Positions 8,395-17,198 of a stretch of DNA of 64,000 nucleotides are shown one piece after another (position 1 is the first letter of the stretch; every line of letters starts with the position of its first letter). The notes beneath the pieces were generated by a model. That model was not told the origin of the DNA. It saw only the letters and a list, made by a program, of their open reading frames with translations, and did no database searches. The DNA is taken from NCBI RefSeq assembly GCF_026340675.1, contig NZ_JAPEOX010000001.1, positions 2,480,001 through 2,544,000 of the forward strand, given 5' to 3'. The translations under genes were made by a program, and so were the position numbers. The DNA comes from Streptomyces sp. NBC_01264. GTDB lineage: Bacteria; Actinomycetota; Actinomycetes; Streptomycetales; Streptomycetaceae.

Positions 8395-8560
8395 GGGGTC
8401 TTTCAGCCGTCCGACGCCTGAGGACCGGGGTCCGGGGTGCAGCCCCAGGGGGTCCGGGCGCAGCCCGGGGCCCCCTCCCAGCCCGTCCGGCGCTTGAGGA
8501 CCGGGGTCCGGGCGGAGCCCGGCTGGGGGTCCCCCCGGACGGAATCTGGGGGATGCTGGA
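8395..8560. repeat. dispersed Streptomyces-type intergenic repeat
   Basis: Two related units, CCGTCCGACGCCTGAGGACC and CCGTCCGGCGCTTGAGGACC, each followed by GGGGTCC and GC-rich hairpin-forming sequence. The same family recurs inverted at 27.1-27.3 kb. It fills the gap between convergent tetR and adh and may act as a transcription barrier. Confidence 0.7.
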
Positions 8561-8611
8561 AGGGCGGGTAGGGGAACTCCGCCCCGCGGCCTCCCCGGAC
8601 TCGGCCGGGTG

Positions 8612-9691
8612 TTAGAAGATCACCAGGGAGCGGCCGCCCTTGCCCGCCAGCATCGCGTCGAAGGCCGCGGGAATGCCGTCGAGGGTGATGCGGTCGGTGA
8701 CGAGGGCGCCGAGGTCGAGGCGGCCCGCGCGGACGTGGGCGGCGATCACCGGGAGGTCGCGGGCGGGGTCGCTGTTGCCGTAGACGCAGCCGGTGAAGGT
8801 GCGGGCGAAGTGGAAGATCTCCAGGGCGTTGAAGGTGACCTGCTGCTCCTTGCCCCCGATGCCGACGACCGTCGTACGGCCGCCGCGCCGGGTGGACTCC
8901 CAGGCCGCCCGGATGCTCGCGGCCCGGCCGGCGCATTCGACGGCCACGTCCGCGCCCTGGCCGCCGGTCAGTGCACGGATGTCCTTGGGGGTGGTCTCGG
9001 AGGCGAGCAGGAACTCCGTGGCCCCGGCCGCCCGGGCCAGTTCCTCCTTGTCCGGGGAGACGTCGACGGCCACGATCGGGCCCGCCATCGCGATCCGGGC
9101 CGCCTGGACGGCGGCCAGGCCCACCCCGCCGACCCCGAAGACGGCCACCGACTCGCCGGGGCGGACCTGCGCGCTGTGGTGGACGGCTCCGTAGCCGGTG
9201 AGGACCGCGCAGCCGAGCAGTGCGGCCTCGGCGAGCGGGATTCCGGCGGGGGCGGGCAGGACGCAGTGGGCCGCGACGACCGTCTCCTCGGCGAAGGCGG
9301 CCACGTTCAGCCCGGGGTGCAGCTCGGCACCCAGGGCGTCGTGGGCGTACACCGCCCCGACCCCGGTGAGCGCCTTGGCGCAGAGCCAGACCTCGCCGAT
9401 CGAGCAGTGGTGGCACTGTCCGCAGGACGGGGCCCAGTTGAGCACCACCCCGTCGCCGGGCGCGACGTGGGTGACCCCTTCGCCCACGGCGAGGACCGTG
9501 CCCGCGCCCTCGTGGCCGAGGACGGCGGGTACGGGGACCCGCATGGTGCCGTTGGTGAGGGAGAGGTCGGAGTGGCAGACCCCGGCGGCGGCGAGCCGCA
9601 CCCGGACCTGGCCGGGGCCGGGTTCGGGCAGCACGATGTCCCGTATCTCCAGCGGGGCTCCGACGGCGGGCAGGATGGCGGCGCGGACCAT
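8612..9691 (-). CDS. zinc-dependent alcohol dehydrogenase (MDR family)
   Basis: The 359-aa protein carries catalytic-zinc residues Cys39 (GVCHSD), His60-Glu61 (LGHEGAG), and the structural-zinc set CGQCHHCSIGEVWLC (Cys90, 93, 96, 104). The Rossmann motif VFGVGGVGLAAVQ binds NAD(P)+. It resembles class III-like and aryl/mycothiol-type alcohol dehydrogenases. ATG 9691 has GGAGACG upstream. It starts 41 bases after the aldehyde dehydrogenase stop, so the two form an operon that could take an alcohol to its acid through the aldehyde. The open frame continues upstream through the ALDH gene, but that part is antisense-like noise. Confidence 0.92.
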   Translation of the reverse strand: MVRAAILPAVGAPLEIRDIVLPEPGPGQVRVRLAAAGVCHSDLSLTNGTMRVPVPAVLGHEGAGTVLAVGEGVTHVAPGDGVVLNWAPSCGQCHHCSIGEVWLCAKALTGVGAVYAHDALGAELHPGLNVAAFAEETVVAAHCVLPAPAGIPLAEAALLGCAVLTGYGAVHHSAQVRPGESVAVFGVGGVGLAAVQAARIAMAGPIVAVDVSPDKEELARAAGATEFLLASETTPKDIRALTGGQGADVAVECAGRAASIRAAWESTRRGGRTTVVGIGGKEQQVTFNALEIFHFARTFTGCVYGNSDPARDLPVIAAHVRAGRLDLGALVTDRITLDGIPAAFDAMLAGKGGRSLVIF

Positions 9692-9732
9692 GATCGTCGT
9701 CTCCGTGTGTGCGAGGTGGTGGGAGAAGCGGG

Positions 9733-11145
9733 CTAGAACTGCAGGGACTTGGTCTGGAGGTACTCGGCCAGGCCGTGCGGGCCCAGCTCGCGTCCCACGC
9801 CCGACTTCTTGTACCCGCCGAAGGGCGCCAGCGGGTTGAAGCGACCCCCGTTGATGTCCACCTGGCCGGTGTCCATCAGGCGCGCGAAGGCCACGGCCGT
9901 CTCCTCGTCCGCCGCCCAGACCGCCCCGCCCAGCCCGTAGTCGGTGCCGTTCGCGATGGCCAGGGCCTCTGCCTGGTCCTCGTAGGACAGGATCGACAGC
10001 ACGGGGCCGAAGATCTCCTCCTGGGCGATGGTCATCCCGGGCGTGACGTCGGCGAAGACGGTCGGGGCGATGAAGTACCCCTGCTCGTGCGGCGCCTCGG
10101 GGCCGCCCGCGACGAGGCGCGCGCCCTCCTCCACGCCCTTGGTGATGAAGCCGCGGACGCGGTCGCGCTGCTTGGAGCTGACGACCGGGCCGAGGCGGGT
10201 GCCCGGGTCGAGGGGGTCGCCGGAAGCGTACTTGGCCGCGGCGGCGGCCGCGAGGGAGACCGCCTCCTCGTACTCGTCCCGGTGGACGAGCATGCGGGTG
10301 AGCGCGTTGCAGCTCTGGCCGGCGTTGTTCATGACGTGGCCCACGCCCGCGGCGACGGCCTTGGCGAGGTCGGCGCCGGGCAGGATGACATTGGCCGATT
10401 TGCCGCCCAGCTCCAGGGCGACCCGCTTGACGGCGGCGCCGGCGGTGGCGCCGATCTGCTTGCCGACGGCGGTGGATCCGGTGAAGGAGACGAGGTCGAC
10501 TCCCTCGTGCGCGGCCAGGGCCTGGCCGGCGACCGGTCCGGTGCCGGTCACCAGGTTGAAGACCCCGGCCGGGATCCCCGCCTCGTGGACGGCGTCGGCG
10601 AAGAGCTGTGCGGTCAGCGGGGTGTCCTCGGCGGGCTTGAGGACGATGGTGCAGCCGGCGGCGAGAGCGGGTGCCACCTTGGCAACGATCTGGTGCAGCG
10701 GGTAGTTCCAGGGGGTGATCGCCCCGACGACGCCGACCGGCTCCAGCAGCACGGTCGAGTTCCCGATCCGCTCCTCGAAGGCGTACGAGGCCCCGAGCTC
10801 GGCGTAGGAGGAGGCCACGGCGATCGGCGCCCCGACGTGGACCATCTCCGAGAACCCCAGCGGCGAGCCCAGCTCGGCGGTGATGGTCCCGGCTATCTCC
10901 CCCTTGCGGGCGACCAGTACGTCGCGCAGGGCCCCGATGAGGGCGGCCCGCTCGGCCGGAGCCGTGGCCGCCCAGGCCGGGAAGGCCGCGCGAGCCGCTC
11001 GTACGGCCGCGTCCACGTCCTCGGCCGTACCGGCCGGGACCGAGGCGATGGGCCGCTCGTCGGCCGGGTTGAGGACCTCGATGCGGTCGTGGCCGAGGGC
11101 GGCCCGCCACTCGCCGCCGATGTACATCCCGTCGTGGGCCTTCAT
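9733..11145 (-). CDS. NAD(P)-dependent aldehyde dehydrogenase
   Basis: The 470-aa ALDH-superfamily protein has GAITPWNYPL with Asn147, the NAD-site FTGSTAVGK, general base Glu245 in VALELGGKSAN and nucleophile Cys279 in NNAGQSCNALTR. Start ATG 11145 (MKAHDGMYIGGEW) has GGGAGG at a good distance; GTG 11187 would place the operator inside the gene and is rejected. A near-perfect palindrome at 11193-11211 lies just upstream and matches the site beside the tetR at 7736. First gene of an operon with the alcohol dehydrogenase. Confidence 0.93.
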   Translation of the reverse strand: MKAHDGMYIGGEWRAALGHDRIEVLNPADERPIASVPAGTAEDVDAAVRAARAAFPAWAATAPAERAALIGALRDVLVARKGEIAGTITAELGSPLGFSEMVHVGAPIAVASSYAELGASYAFEERIGNSTVLLEPVGVVGAITPWNYPLHQIVAKVAPALAAGCTIVLKPAEDTPLTAQLFADAVHEAGIPAGVFNLVTGTGPVAGQALAAHEGVDLVSFTGSTAVGKQIGATAGAAVKRVALELGGKSANVILPGADLAKAVAAGVGHVMNNAGQSCNALTRMLVHRDEYEEAVSLAAAAAAKYASGDPLDPGTRLGPVVSSKQRDRVRGFITKGVEEGARLVAGGPEAPHEQGYFIAPTVFADVTPGMTIAQEEIFGPVLSILSYEDQAEALAIANGTDYGLGGAVWAADEETAVAFARLMDTGQVDINGGRFNPLAPFGGYKKSGVGRELGPHGLAEYLQTKSLQF

Positions 11146-11192
11146 GGCAATCCTCCCGAGCACGCGCGAACCTGACGTCGCCAACACCCTAC

Positions 11193-11211
11193 AAACTAGC
11201 GCCGGTAGTTT
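11193..11211. promoter_or_regulatory. operator, AAACTAGCG family, copy 2
   Basis: AAACTAGCGCCGGTAGTTT has perfect 6-base arms (AAACTA/TAGTTT) and lies 48 bases upstream of the aldehyde dehydrogenase start. It shares 15 of 19 bases with the site at 7689-7707. Confidence 0.7.
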
Positions 11212-11235
11212 TGTGTGCGCCAGGGGCGGACGGGG

Positions 11236-12687
11236 TCAGATGATGCCGAAAAGCATCCCTGCCGCCAGGACCACCAGCGAGGTCAGGGCCGCCCATTTCA
11301 CGGTGAACCGGGTGTGGTCGCCGAACTCGACCTTGGCCATGCCCACGAGGACGTAGACGGCCGGAACGAGCGGGCTCGACATGTGCAGGGCCTGCCCGAC
11401 CAGGGAGGCGCGGGCGATTTCGAGCGGGGAGACCCCGTGCGCGGCGCCGGCCTCGGCGAGGACCGGCAGGACGCCGAAGTAGAAGCCGTCGTTGGACATG
11501 AAGTAGGTGAGGGGGAGGCTGAGCAGGCCGGTGACCAGGGCCATGTGCGGGCCCATGCCCTCGGGGACGGCGCCGACGAGCCAGTCGGCCATGTGCTTGA
11601 CCATGCCGGTGCCGGTGAGGACGCCGGTGAAGACGGCTGCGGCGAAGACCATTCCGGCGACGTTCAGGACGTTGTCGGCGTGGGCCGCGATCCGGGCCTT
11701 CTGGTCCGGCATGTGGGGGAAGTTGACGGTGAGGGCGAGGGCGGCCCCGAGGAGGAAGAGCACCGGGATCGGGAGCAGTTCCATGATCATGGCGGTGAGC
11801 AGGGCGACGGTCAGGCCCGCGTTGAACCAGTAGAGGCGGGGACGCAGGGTCGGACGGTGCGGGTCGAGCCCCTGGAAGCCGTCCCCGGCGGGGGCGGTCT
11901 CCGCGGCGGGGGCGCCCTCCCCGGCGGGGCCGGACGGGGCGGAGCCGGTGGAGGGAGCACCCGTGCCCCTGCCGGGGGCCGGGCCCGTACCGGCGGCGGG
12001 ACCCGTACCGGCCGCGACCAGGAGTTCCTCGGCCGGCGCCGCCGACCGCCCGGTGTCGCCGGGGAGGGTCAGCAGGCCGAGTCGGCGGCGTTCCTTGATG
12101 CCGAGGACGTAGGCCAGGACGAAGACGGCGAGCAGACCCACGGCGAGCGCGGGAATCATCGGTACGAAGATGTCACCGGCGTCGAGCTTGAGCGCGGTGG
12201 CGGCGCGGGCGGTGGGGCCGCCCCAGGGCAGGGTGTTCATGACGCCGTTGGCGGTGGCCGCCACACCGGTCATGACCACCAGGCTCATCCCCAGGCGCTT
12301 GTAGAGCGGGTACATCGCCGAGACGGTGATCATGAAGGTGGTCGAGCCGTCACCGTCGAGCGAGACGATGGCGGCGAGGACGGCGGTGCCGACGACGACG
12401 CGCATCGGGTCGGCCCTGCAGAAGCGCAGGATGCCGCGGACGATCGGGTCGAAGAGGCCGACGTCGATCATCACGCCGAAGTAGACGATGGCGAACATCA
12501 GCATCGCGGCGGTCGGCGCGAGCTTCCCGACCCCGTCGATGACGTAACCGCCGAGCTGCGCGCCCTGACCGGCGAACACGCAGAACAGCGCGGGGATGAG
12601 GACGAGCGCCGCGATGGGCGACATTTTCTTCAGCATGATCAGGACCAGGAAGGTCGCGATCATGGCGAAGCCGAGGAAGGTCAGCAT
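11236..12687 (-). CDS. CitMHS-family citrate-metal:H+ symporter
   Basis: The 483-aa polytopic protein has about 11-12 hydrophobic segments and typical CitMHS landmarks: VSLDGDGSTTFMITVSAM, NTLPWGGPTARAATAL, FMSNDGFYFGVLPV and GQALHMSSPLVPAVYVL. Characterised members import citrate complexed with Mg2+ or Ca2+/Fe3+ using the proton gradient. A Pro/Gly/Ala-rich cytoplasmic loop sits at about residues 210-265. The start codon ATG 12687 has its nearest purine-rich block (GGAGGAGG) rather far upstream. No two-component regulator is adjacent. Confidence 0.93.
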   Translation of the reverse strand: MLTFLGFAMIATFLVLIMLKKMSPIAALVLIPALFCVFAGQGAQLGGYVIDGVGKLAPTAAMLMFAIVYFGVMIDVGLFDPIVRGILRFCRADPMRVVVGTAVLAAIVSLDGDGSTTFMITVSAMYPLYKRLGMSLVVMTGVAATANGVMNTLPWGGPTARAATALKLDAGDIFVPMIPALAVGLLAVFVLAYVLGIKERRRLGLLTLPGDTGRSAAPAEELLVAAGTGPAAGTGPAPGRGTGAPSTGSAPSGPAGEGAPAAETAPAGDGFQGLDPHRPTLRPRLYWFNAGLTVALLTAMIMELLPIPVLFLLGAALALTVNFPHMPDQKARIAAHADNVLNVAGMVFAAAVFTGVLTGTGMVKHMADWLVGAVPEGMGPHMALVTGLLSLPLTYFMSNDGFYFGVLPVLAEAGAAHGVSPLEIARASLVGQALHMSSPLVPAVYVLVGMAKVEFGDHTRFTVKWAALTSLVVLAAGMLFGII

Positions 12688-12761
12688 GTGGGGGAACCTA
12701 GGTGCCTCCTCCGGGGGTCAACAAGACGTCCGAGCGTGAGCAATACGAGCAAAACCCCAGC

Positions 12762-15161
12762 TCAGGGGATGGGTGTCAGTTCGACGGGGAAGCCGTTGAG
12801 CACGGCCGTCCCGGAGAGCGGGTCGAGTCGGCTGCCGTCGAGGAGCTGGTTGACGTTGACTCCGGGCGCGGCGGCGGCCACCGACAGGCGGGTGCCGGAG
12901 CGGTCGTGACCCCAGCCGTGCGGGAGGCTCACGACTCCCGCACGGAGAGTGTCGGTGACCTCCACGGGAACCTCCAGGCTGCCCCCGTCGGCGGTGATGC
13001 GGGCCGGGTGCCCGTCGGTGAGGCCGAGCCGGGCGGCGTCGTCCGGGTGGACCTGGAGGGTGCAGCGGTTGGAACCTCCGGCGAGGGCCGGGACGTTGTG
13101 CAACCAGCTGTTGTTGGACCGCAGGTGGCGGCGGCCCACGAGCACCAGGGCGGCGGGGCGTTCGGCCAGCGTCCCGCGCAGCCTGGGGAGTTCGGCCGCG
13201 ATCGGGTCCGGCAGGAGCTCGATCCTGCCGCTGCGCGTCCCGAGCAGGCCGGGGAGCCGGGGCCGCAGCGGGCCCAGGTCGATTCCGTGCGGGTGCGCGC
13301 GCAGTCGCGCCAGGCCGAGGCCGCCCGGGGCGGAGGGGTCCGGGGCGTTGGAGTCCGGGGCGCCGGACTCCGGGGCGTTGGAGTCCGGGGCGTTGGAGTC
13401 CGGGGCTTCGGGGCTCGGGGCTTCGGGGCCCGGGACCGGGATCGCCGCGCTGTCGGGTGTGCCCGCGCTGGTTCCCGTAGCGGCGCTTCCGGGCAGGTCG
13501 GCGGCCTCGGCGAAGCGGTCTCCGTAGGGGCCGAGCCGGAGCATCAGGTCGAGGCGGCGCTCGGGGCCGCTGTCGCCCACGAGCAGCCCGGCGAGGCGCG
13601 CCGGGTCCTGGCCGCGCAGGGGGGAGTCCGGGTCGGCGCACTCCCTGGCGAGGGTGGTCCCGATGGCCAGGTCGTCCACGGCGACCGGGGCGGTTCCGTG
13701 CATGCCGGAGACGGCGAGCACGAGACGGGCCTGGATCTCGCACTCGTCCATGTGCCCTTCCTCGAGCGGGACGGCGGGCGGCGAATAGCGGACCTGGTTG
13801 CGGATGGCGAAGGTGTTGAAGGCGAAGTCGAAGTGGGCGCTCTGCGAGGGCGGCGGCGGGGGCAGCACCACGTGGGCGTGGCGCGAGGTCTCGTTGAGGT
13901 ACGGGTCGACGCTGATCATGAAGTCGAGCCCGGCCAGGGCCGCGTCGAGGCGCCGGCCGTCGGGGGCGGACAGTACGGGGTTCGCCGCGATGGAGACGAG
14001 GGCCCGGATCCGCCCCTCCCCGGGGGTGTCGATCTCCTCCGCCAGGGCGGACAGCGGGAATTCGGCCTTGGCCTCGGGGTGGCCGCTGACCCGGCTGTGC
14101 CAGCGGCCGAGGCCGAAGCCCTTGCCGGGTCCGGCCGGCCGGGGTGCGCGGTCGGTCGCGGACAGCGGGAACAGGGCTCCGCCCGGCCGGTCGAGATTGC
14201 CGGTCAGGACGTTCAGTACGTCGACCAGCCAGCTGGCGAGCGTGCCGTACTCCACGGTGCAGCTGCCGATCCGCCCGTAGACGGCGGCGGTCGGCGCGGC
14301 CGCGAGGTCGCGGGCGAGGGCGCGGATCTCTTCGGCCGTGAGGTCGCAGGCGGGGGCGACGGCCTCGGGAGTGAAACTACCGAGCGCTTCGCGGAGTTCC
14401 CCGATCCCCTGCGTGTGTTCCGCGAGCACGCCCGGATCGGCGAGCTCCTCGGCGAGCAGGGTGTTCGCCAGGGCCGCGAGCAGCAGGGCGTCGCTGCCGG
14501 GGCGCGGTGCGAGGTGGCGGTCGGCGAGTTTGGCGGTACGGGTGCGGCGCGGATCCACGACGACGAGGGTGCCGCCCCGGGCGCGGAGCGCCTTGAGGCG
14601 CCCGGGGAAGTCGGGTGCGGTGCACAGGGAGCCGTTGGACTCGACCGGATTCGCCCCGAGGAGCAGGAGGAAGTCGGTGCGGTCGAGGTCCGGGACGGGG
14701 ATGGCGAAGGGATCCCCGAAGAGCAGCCCGCTGGAGACGTGTTTGGGCATCTGGTCGAGGGTGCTGGCGGTGAAGAGGTTGCGGGTGCCGAGGGCCTTGA
14801 GGAGCAGCGGGGGGTAGAGCTGGCCCGCCATGGTGTGGACGTTCGGGTTGCCGAGGACCACGCCGACGGACTGGGGCCCGTGCGCCTGCACGAGGGCGGG
14901 GACCGCGTCGGCGATGGCCCGGAAGGCCTCCTCCCAGGTGGCCTCGCGGAGACGGCCGTCGCGTCGCACGAGGGGGGTGCGCAGGCGGTCGGGGTCGGCG
15001 TCGAGGCCGCCGAAGGCGGCACCCTTGGGGCAGATGAAGCCGCGGCTGAACACGTCGTCACGGTCCCCTCGGGCTCCGGTGACGGTGGTGCCTTCGATGG
15101 TGAGCGTGAGCCCGCAAGTGGCTTCGCAGAGGGGGCAGATGCGCAGGGCGGTGCGGGGCAT
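12762..15161 (-). CDS. molybdopterin oxidoreductase (Mo-bisMGD, 4Fe-4S)
   Basis: The 799-aa protein begins at ATG 15161, preceded by GGAGGG; an open extension to 15467 is repeat-encoded and rejected. N-terminal cysteines CPLCEATC...ICPKG (Cys9, 12, 16, 44) fit the [4Fe-4S] of the DMSO-reductase/formate-dehydrogenase superfamily. Pterin-binding blocks follow (LLLLGANPVESN, VVVDPRRTRTAKLAD, ISVDPYLNETSRHAHVVLPP, then a C-terminal molydopterin-dinucleotide domain with SNNSWLHN and LPHGWGHD). No Tat signal is present, so it is probably cytoplasmic. Family members of this type are often annotated as nitrate reductase/formate dehydrogenase-like, but the substrate cannot be read. A tandem APDSN-type insert lies between catalytic and C-terminal domains. 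Confidence 0.9.
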   Translation of the reverse strand: MPRTALRICPLCEATCGLTLTIEGTTVTGARGDRDDVFSRGFICPKGAAFGGLDADPDRLRTPLVRRDGRLREATWEEAFRAIADAVPALVQAHGPQSVGVVLGNPNVHTMAGQLYPPLLLKALGTRNLFTASTLDQMPKHVSSGLLFGDPFAIPVPDLDRTDFLLLLGANPVESNGSLCTAPDFPGRLKALRARGGTLVVVDPRRTRTAKLADRHLAPRPGSDALLLAALANTLLAEELADPGVLAEHTQGIGELREALGSFTPEAVAPACDLTAEEIRALARDLAAAPTAAVYGRIGSCTVEYGTLASWLVDVLNVLTGNLDRPGGALFPLSATDRAPRPAGPGKGFGLGRWHSRVSGHPEAKAEFPLSALAEEIDTPGEGRIRALVSIAANPVLSAPDGRRLDAALAGLDFMISVDPYLNETSRHAHVVLPPPPPSQSAHFDFAFNTFAIRNQVRYSPPAVPLEEGHMDECEIQARLVLAVSGMHGTAPVAVDDLAIGTTLARECADPDSPLRGQDPARLAGLLVGDSGPERRLDLMLRLGPYGDRFAEAADLPGSAATGTSAGTPDSAAIPVPGPEAPSPEAPDSNAPDSNAPESGAPDSNAPDPSAPGGLGLARLRAHPHGIDLGPLRPRLPGLLGTRSGRIELLPDPIAAELPRLRGTLAERPAALVLVGRRHLRSNNSWLHNVPALAGGSNRCTLQVHPDDAARLGLTDGHPARITADGGSLEVPVEVTDTLRAGVVSLPHGWGHDRSGTRLSVAAAAPGVNVNQLLDGSRLDPLSGTAVLNGFPVELTPIP
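13339..13428. repeat. six 15-bp tandem units in the molybdopterin oxidoreductase gene
   Basis: Units of TCCGGGGCGTTGGAG and variants run six times at a 15-base period. They encode the pentapeptide repeat (A/S)PDSN-like linker on the minus strand, so copy changes would preserve the frame. Confidence 0.85.
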
Positions 15162-15833
15162 GGGCCCTCCAGGGGCAACAGGCTGCGGCACGGGGCACGG
15201 GCACCGGACCCGCGCGAGCGGCACCGAGCATACCGACCGGTAGGGACGGCGGGGAGGGTCCGCGACTGACGGAATCCGGGGACGGGGTCGGAGCGGGGCG
15301 GGCCCGGGGGCCGGGTCGGGACTGCCGGGAACCACCGGGACCGTTGCCCGGGCCGAGTCCAGCGCCCAGGCCCGGGCCGGGGCCGGTGCCCGGGCCAGGG
15401 CCGGTACCCAGGCAGGGGCCGGGGCCGGGGCCGGGTCGGGGTCGGGGGCGGGGTCGGGGTGGGACAAGGGCCCGGGTCAGGGCCGCCGAGACCCGCCGAG
15501 GCCGTTGCCCGGGCCGGGGCCGGGCCGGGGCCGGGCCGGGGCCGGGCCGGGCCGGGGCCGGGGCCGCTCGGGGAGGCGACGAATGGCCGCGGAGAACGGC
15601 GCGAGCCGATGCACGGGGAAAAGTCTCCGCCGGGGTGCCTCCGTAAGGAGCCGGCTGGCCGCGCATGCTCTCCCCGCCCGGTCGCGCATTCGCGCATTCG
15701 CGCCCGCCACCGGATATCCCCCACCGTTCACGCTGGTCAGCGGCCCCCGTTGGGCCTTCCGCTGACGCGATTCAGCGCCCTTGGTCGGGAAAGCGCATTG
15801 CCCCCCGGGGGCGGGGACGGATTGGATCGCCGA
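15162..15833. other. long intergenic region with GC-rich minisatellite
   Basis: This divergent gap between the molybdopterin enzyme and the DhbE-like gene holds a dense GGGCC(C/G)GGGCC repeat block (about 15296-15560). It is followed by CGCATTCG direct repeats near 15685 and a hairpin with CAGCGG/CCGCTG arms around 15738-15765. Frames open through the block are a by-product of low complexity. I see no convincing gene or clear promoter. Confidence 0.6.
15296..15560. repeat. GGGCCGGGGCC minisatellite
   Basis: Repeated GGCCGGGGCC / GCCCGGGCC units of 6-12 bases cover about 260 bases and read as Gly-Pro or Pro-Ala in several frames. Related to the other repeat blocks in this window. Confidence 0.85.
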
Positions 15834-17198
15834 ATGACATCCATGCTCGACGGCTGTACGCCCTGGCCCGAGGAATTCGTCGACTACTACTGGGCGTCCG
15901 GCCACTGGCGGGGCAACACGCTGGACAACCTGCTGCGCGGCTGGGCCGTGCAGTTCGGGCCGCGGACCGCGCTCGCCCACGGCGACACCCGCATCACGTA
16001 CGCGGCCCTGAACCGCCGGGTCGGCCGCATGGCCGCCGGGTTCCGGCTGCGCGGCCTGCGGCCCGGGCAACGGGTCCTCGTCCAGCTGCCCGACGTACCC
16101 GAGCTCGTGGTCACCGTGTTCGCCCTGATGCGCGCCGGCGTGGTCCCCGTGATCTGCCCGATCTCGCACCGTGTCGCCGAGGTGTCCCACGCCGTACAGG
16201 TATCCGAGGCCACCGGCTACATCGGCCCCGCGACGTACCGCGGCTTCGACCACACGGCGATGGCCGCCGACATCGCGGCCCGAGGCCCCTTCCTGCGCCG
16301 GGTGTTCACCTTCGAGGCGCCGGGCTCCTCGGACCCGTACGGCGGATTCACGACCGACCCGTCGGGCTGTCACTACTTCCCGCTGCACTCCCTCGACTCG
16401 CCGCCCGAGCCGGCGCTCGCGCTGAGCGCCGGGCAGGTGGCGTTCTTCCTGGTCACGGACGGCGCCGGAGAGGCGCCCAAGCTGGTTCCGCGCACCCACA
16501 ACGACTACGCCTACCAGGCGCGGGCCGCGGCCGAGCTGGTGGCGCTCACCCAGGACGACGTGTACCTCGCCGCGCTGCCCTCCGACCTCAACCTCAACCT
16601 CGCCTTCGGCGGGCCCGGCATCATCGGCACCTTGACCTTCGGCGGCACCATCGTCCTGGTCGAGGACCCGGAACCCGCCGCGCGCCTGGCGGCCGTCGCG
16701 CGCGAGCGGGTCACCGTCGCCGCGCTGACGCCGGACACCGCCCGCCTCTGGCTCGACGCACGTACAGAGGCCGGCGCGGACGTGAGCAGCCTGCGGCTCG
16801 TTCAGATCGGCGGCAGCACGCCACCCCTGGACCGCGCGACCGCCGAACGGGTGGGCTCCGAGTGGGGCTGCCGCCTCCAGCAGGCCTTCGGTACGGACGA
16901 GGGGCTCCTCACCCTCACCCGGCCCGGCGATCCCGACGAGACCGTACTCACGACGCAGGGCCGTCCGCTCTCCCCCGACGATCAGATCCGCGTCGTCGAC
17001 GTCGACGGCGGGGAACTCCCCGACGGGGAACCGGGCGAACTCCTCGCCCGCGGCCCCTACACCGCACGCGGCTACTACCGGGCGCCCGCCCTCAACGCGC
17101 GCTCCTTCACCGCCGACGGCTACGCGCGCACCGGCGTCCTCGCCCGGCGCACACCGGACGGCAACCTGGTGGTGACCGGCCGCCTCCGGACGGCCTGA
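15834..17198 (+). CDS. truncated, degenerate DhbE/EntE-like adenylation protein
   Basis: The sequence follows 2,3-dihydroxybenzoate-AMP ligases closely: start LDGCTPWPEEFVDYYWASGHW, PRTHNDYAYQARAA, LVQIGGSTPPLDRATAERV, QAFGTDEGLLTLTR and RRTPDGNLVVTGR. Three things argue against normal activity. The P-loop usually rich in Ser/Thr/Gly reads VTDGAGEAPK (207-216). The conserved Asp of the YRTGD motif is Val435. The protein stops at 454 aa, right at the hinge, so the C-terminal subdomain with the catalytic lysine is absent, and the downstream frame shows no remnant. No siderophore genes are nearby. ATG 15834 or 15843 are both possible starts. The stop and the convergent tetR stop share TGATCA. 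Confidence 0.8.
   Translation: MTSMLDGCTPWPEEFVDYYWASGHWRGNTLDNLLRGWAVQFGPRTALAHGDTRITYAALNRRVGRMAAGFRLRGLRPGQRVLVQLPDVPELVVTVFALMRAGVVPVICPISHRVAEVSHAVQVSEATGYIGPATYRGFDHTAMAADIAARGPFLRRVFTFEAPGSSDPYGGFTTDPSGCHYFPLHSLDSPPEPALALSAGQVAFFLVTDGAGEAPKLVPRTHNDYAYQARAAAELVALTQDDVYLAALPSDLNLNLAFGGPGIIGTLTFGGTIVLVEDPEPAARLAAVARERVTVAALTPDTARLWLDARTEAGADVSSLRLVQIGGSTPPLDRATAERVGSEWGCRLQQAFGTDEGLLTLTRPGDPDETVLTTQGRPLSPDDQIRVVDVDGGELPDGEPGELLARGPYTARGYYRAPALNARSFTADGYARTGVLARRTPDGNLVVTGRLRTA

Noticed and set aside
15162..15467. N-terminal extension of the molybdopterin oxidoreductase
   Set aside because: The extension is encoded by the minisatellite; ATG 15161 has GGAGGG and begins directly before the cysteine cluster.
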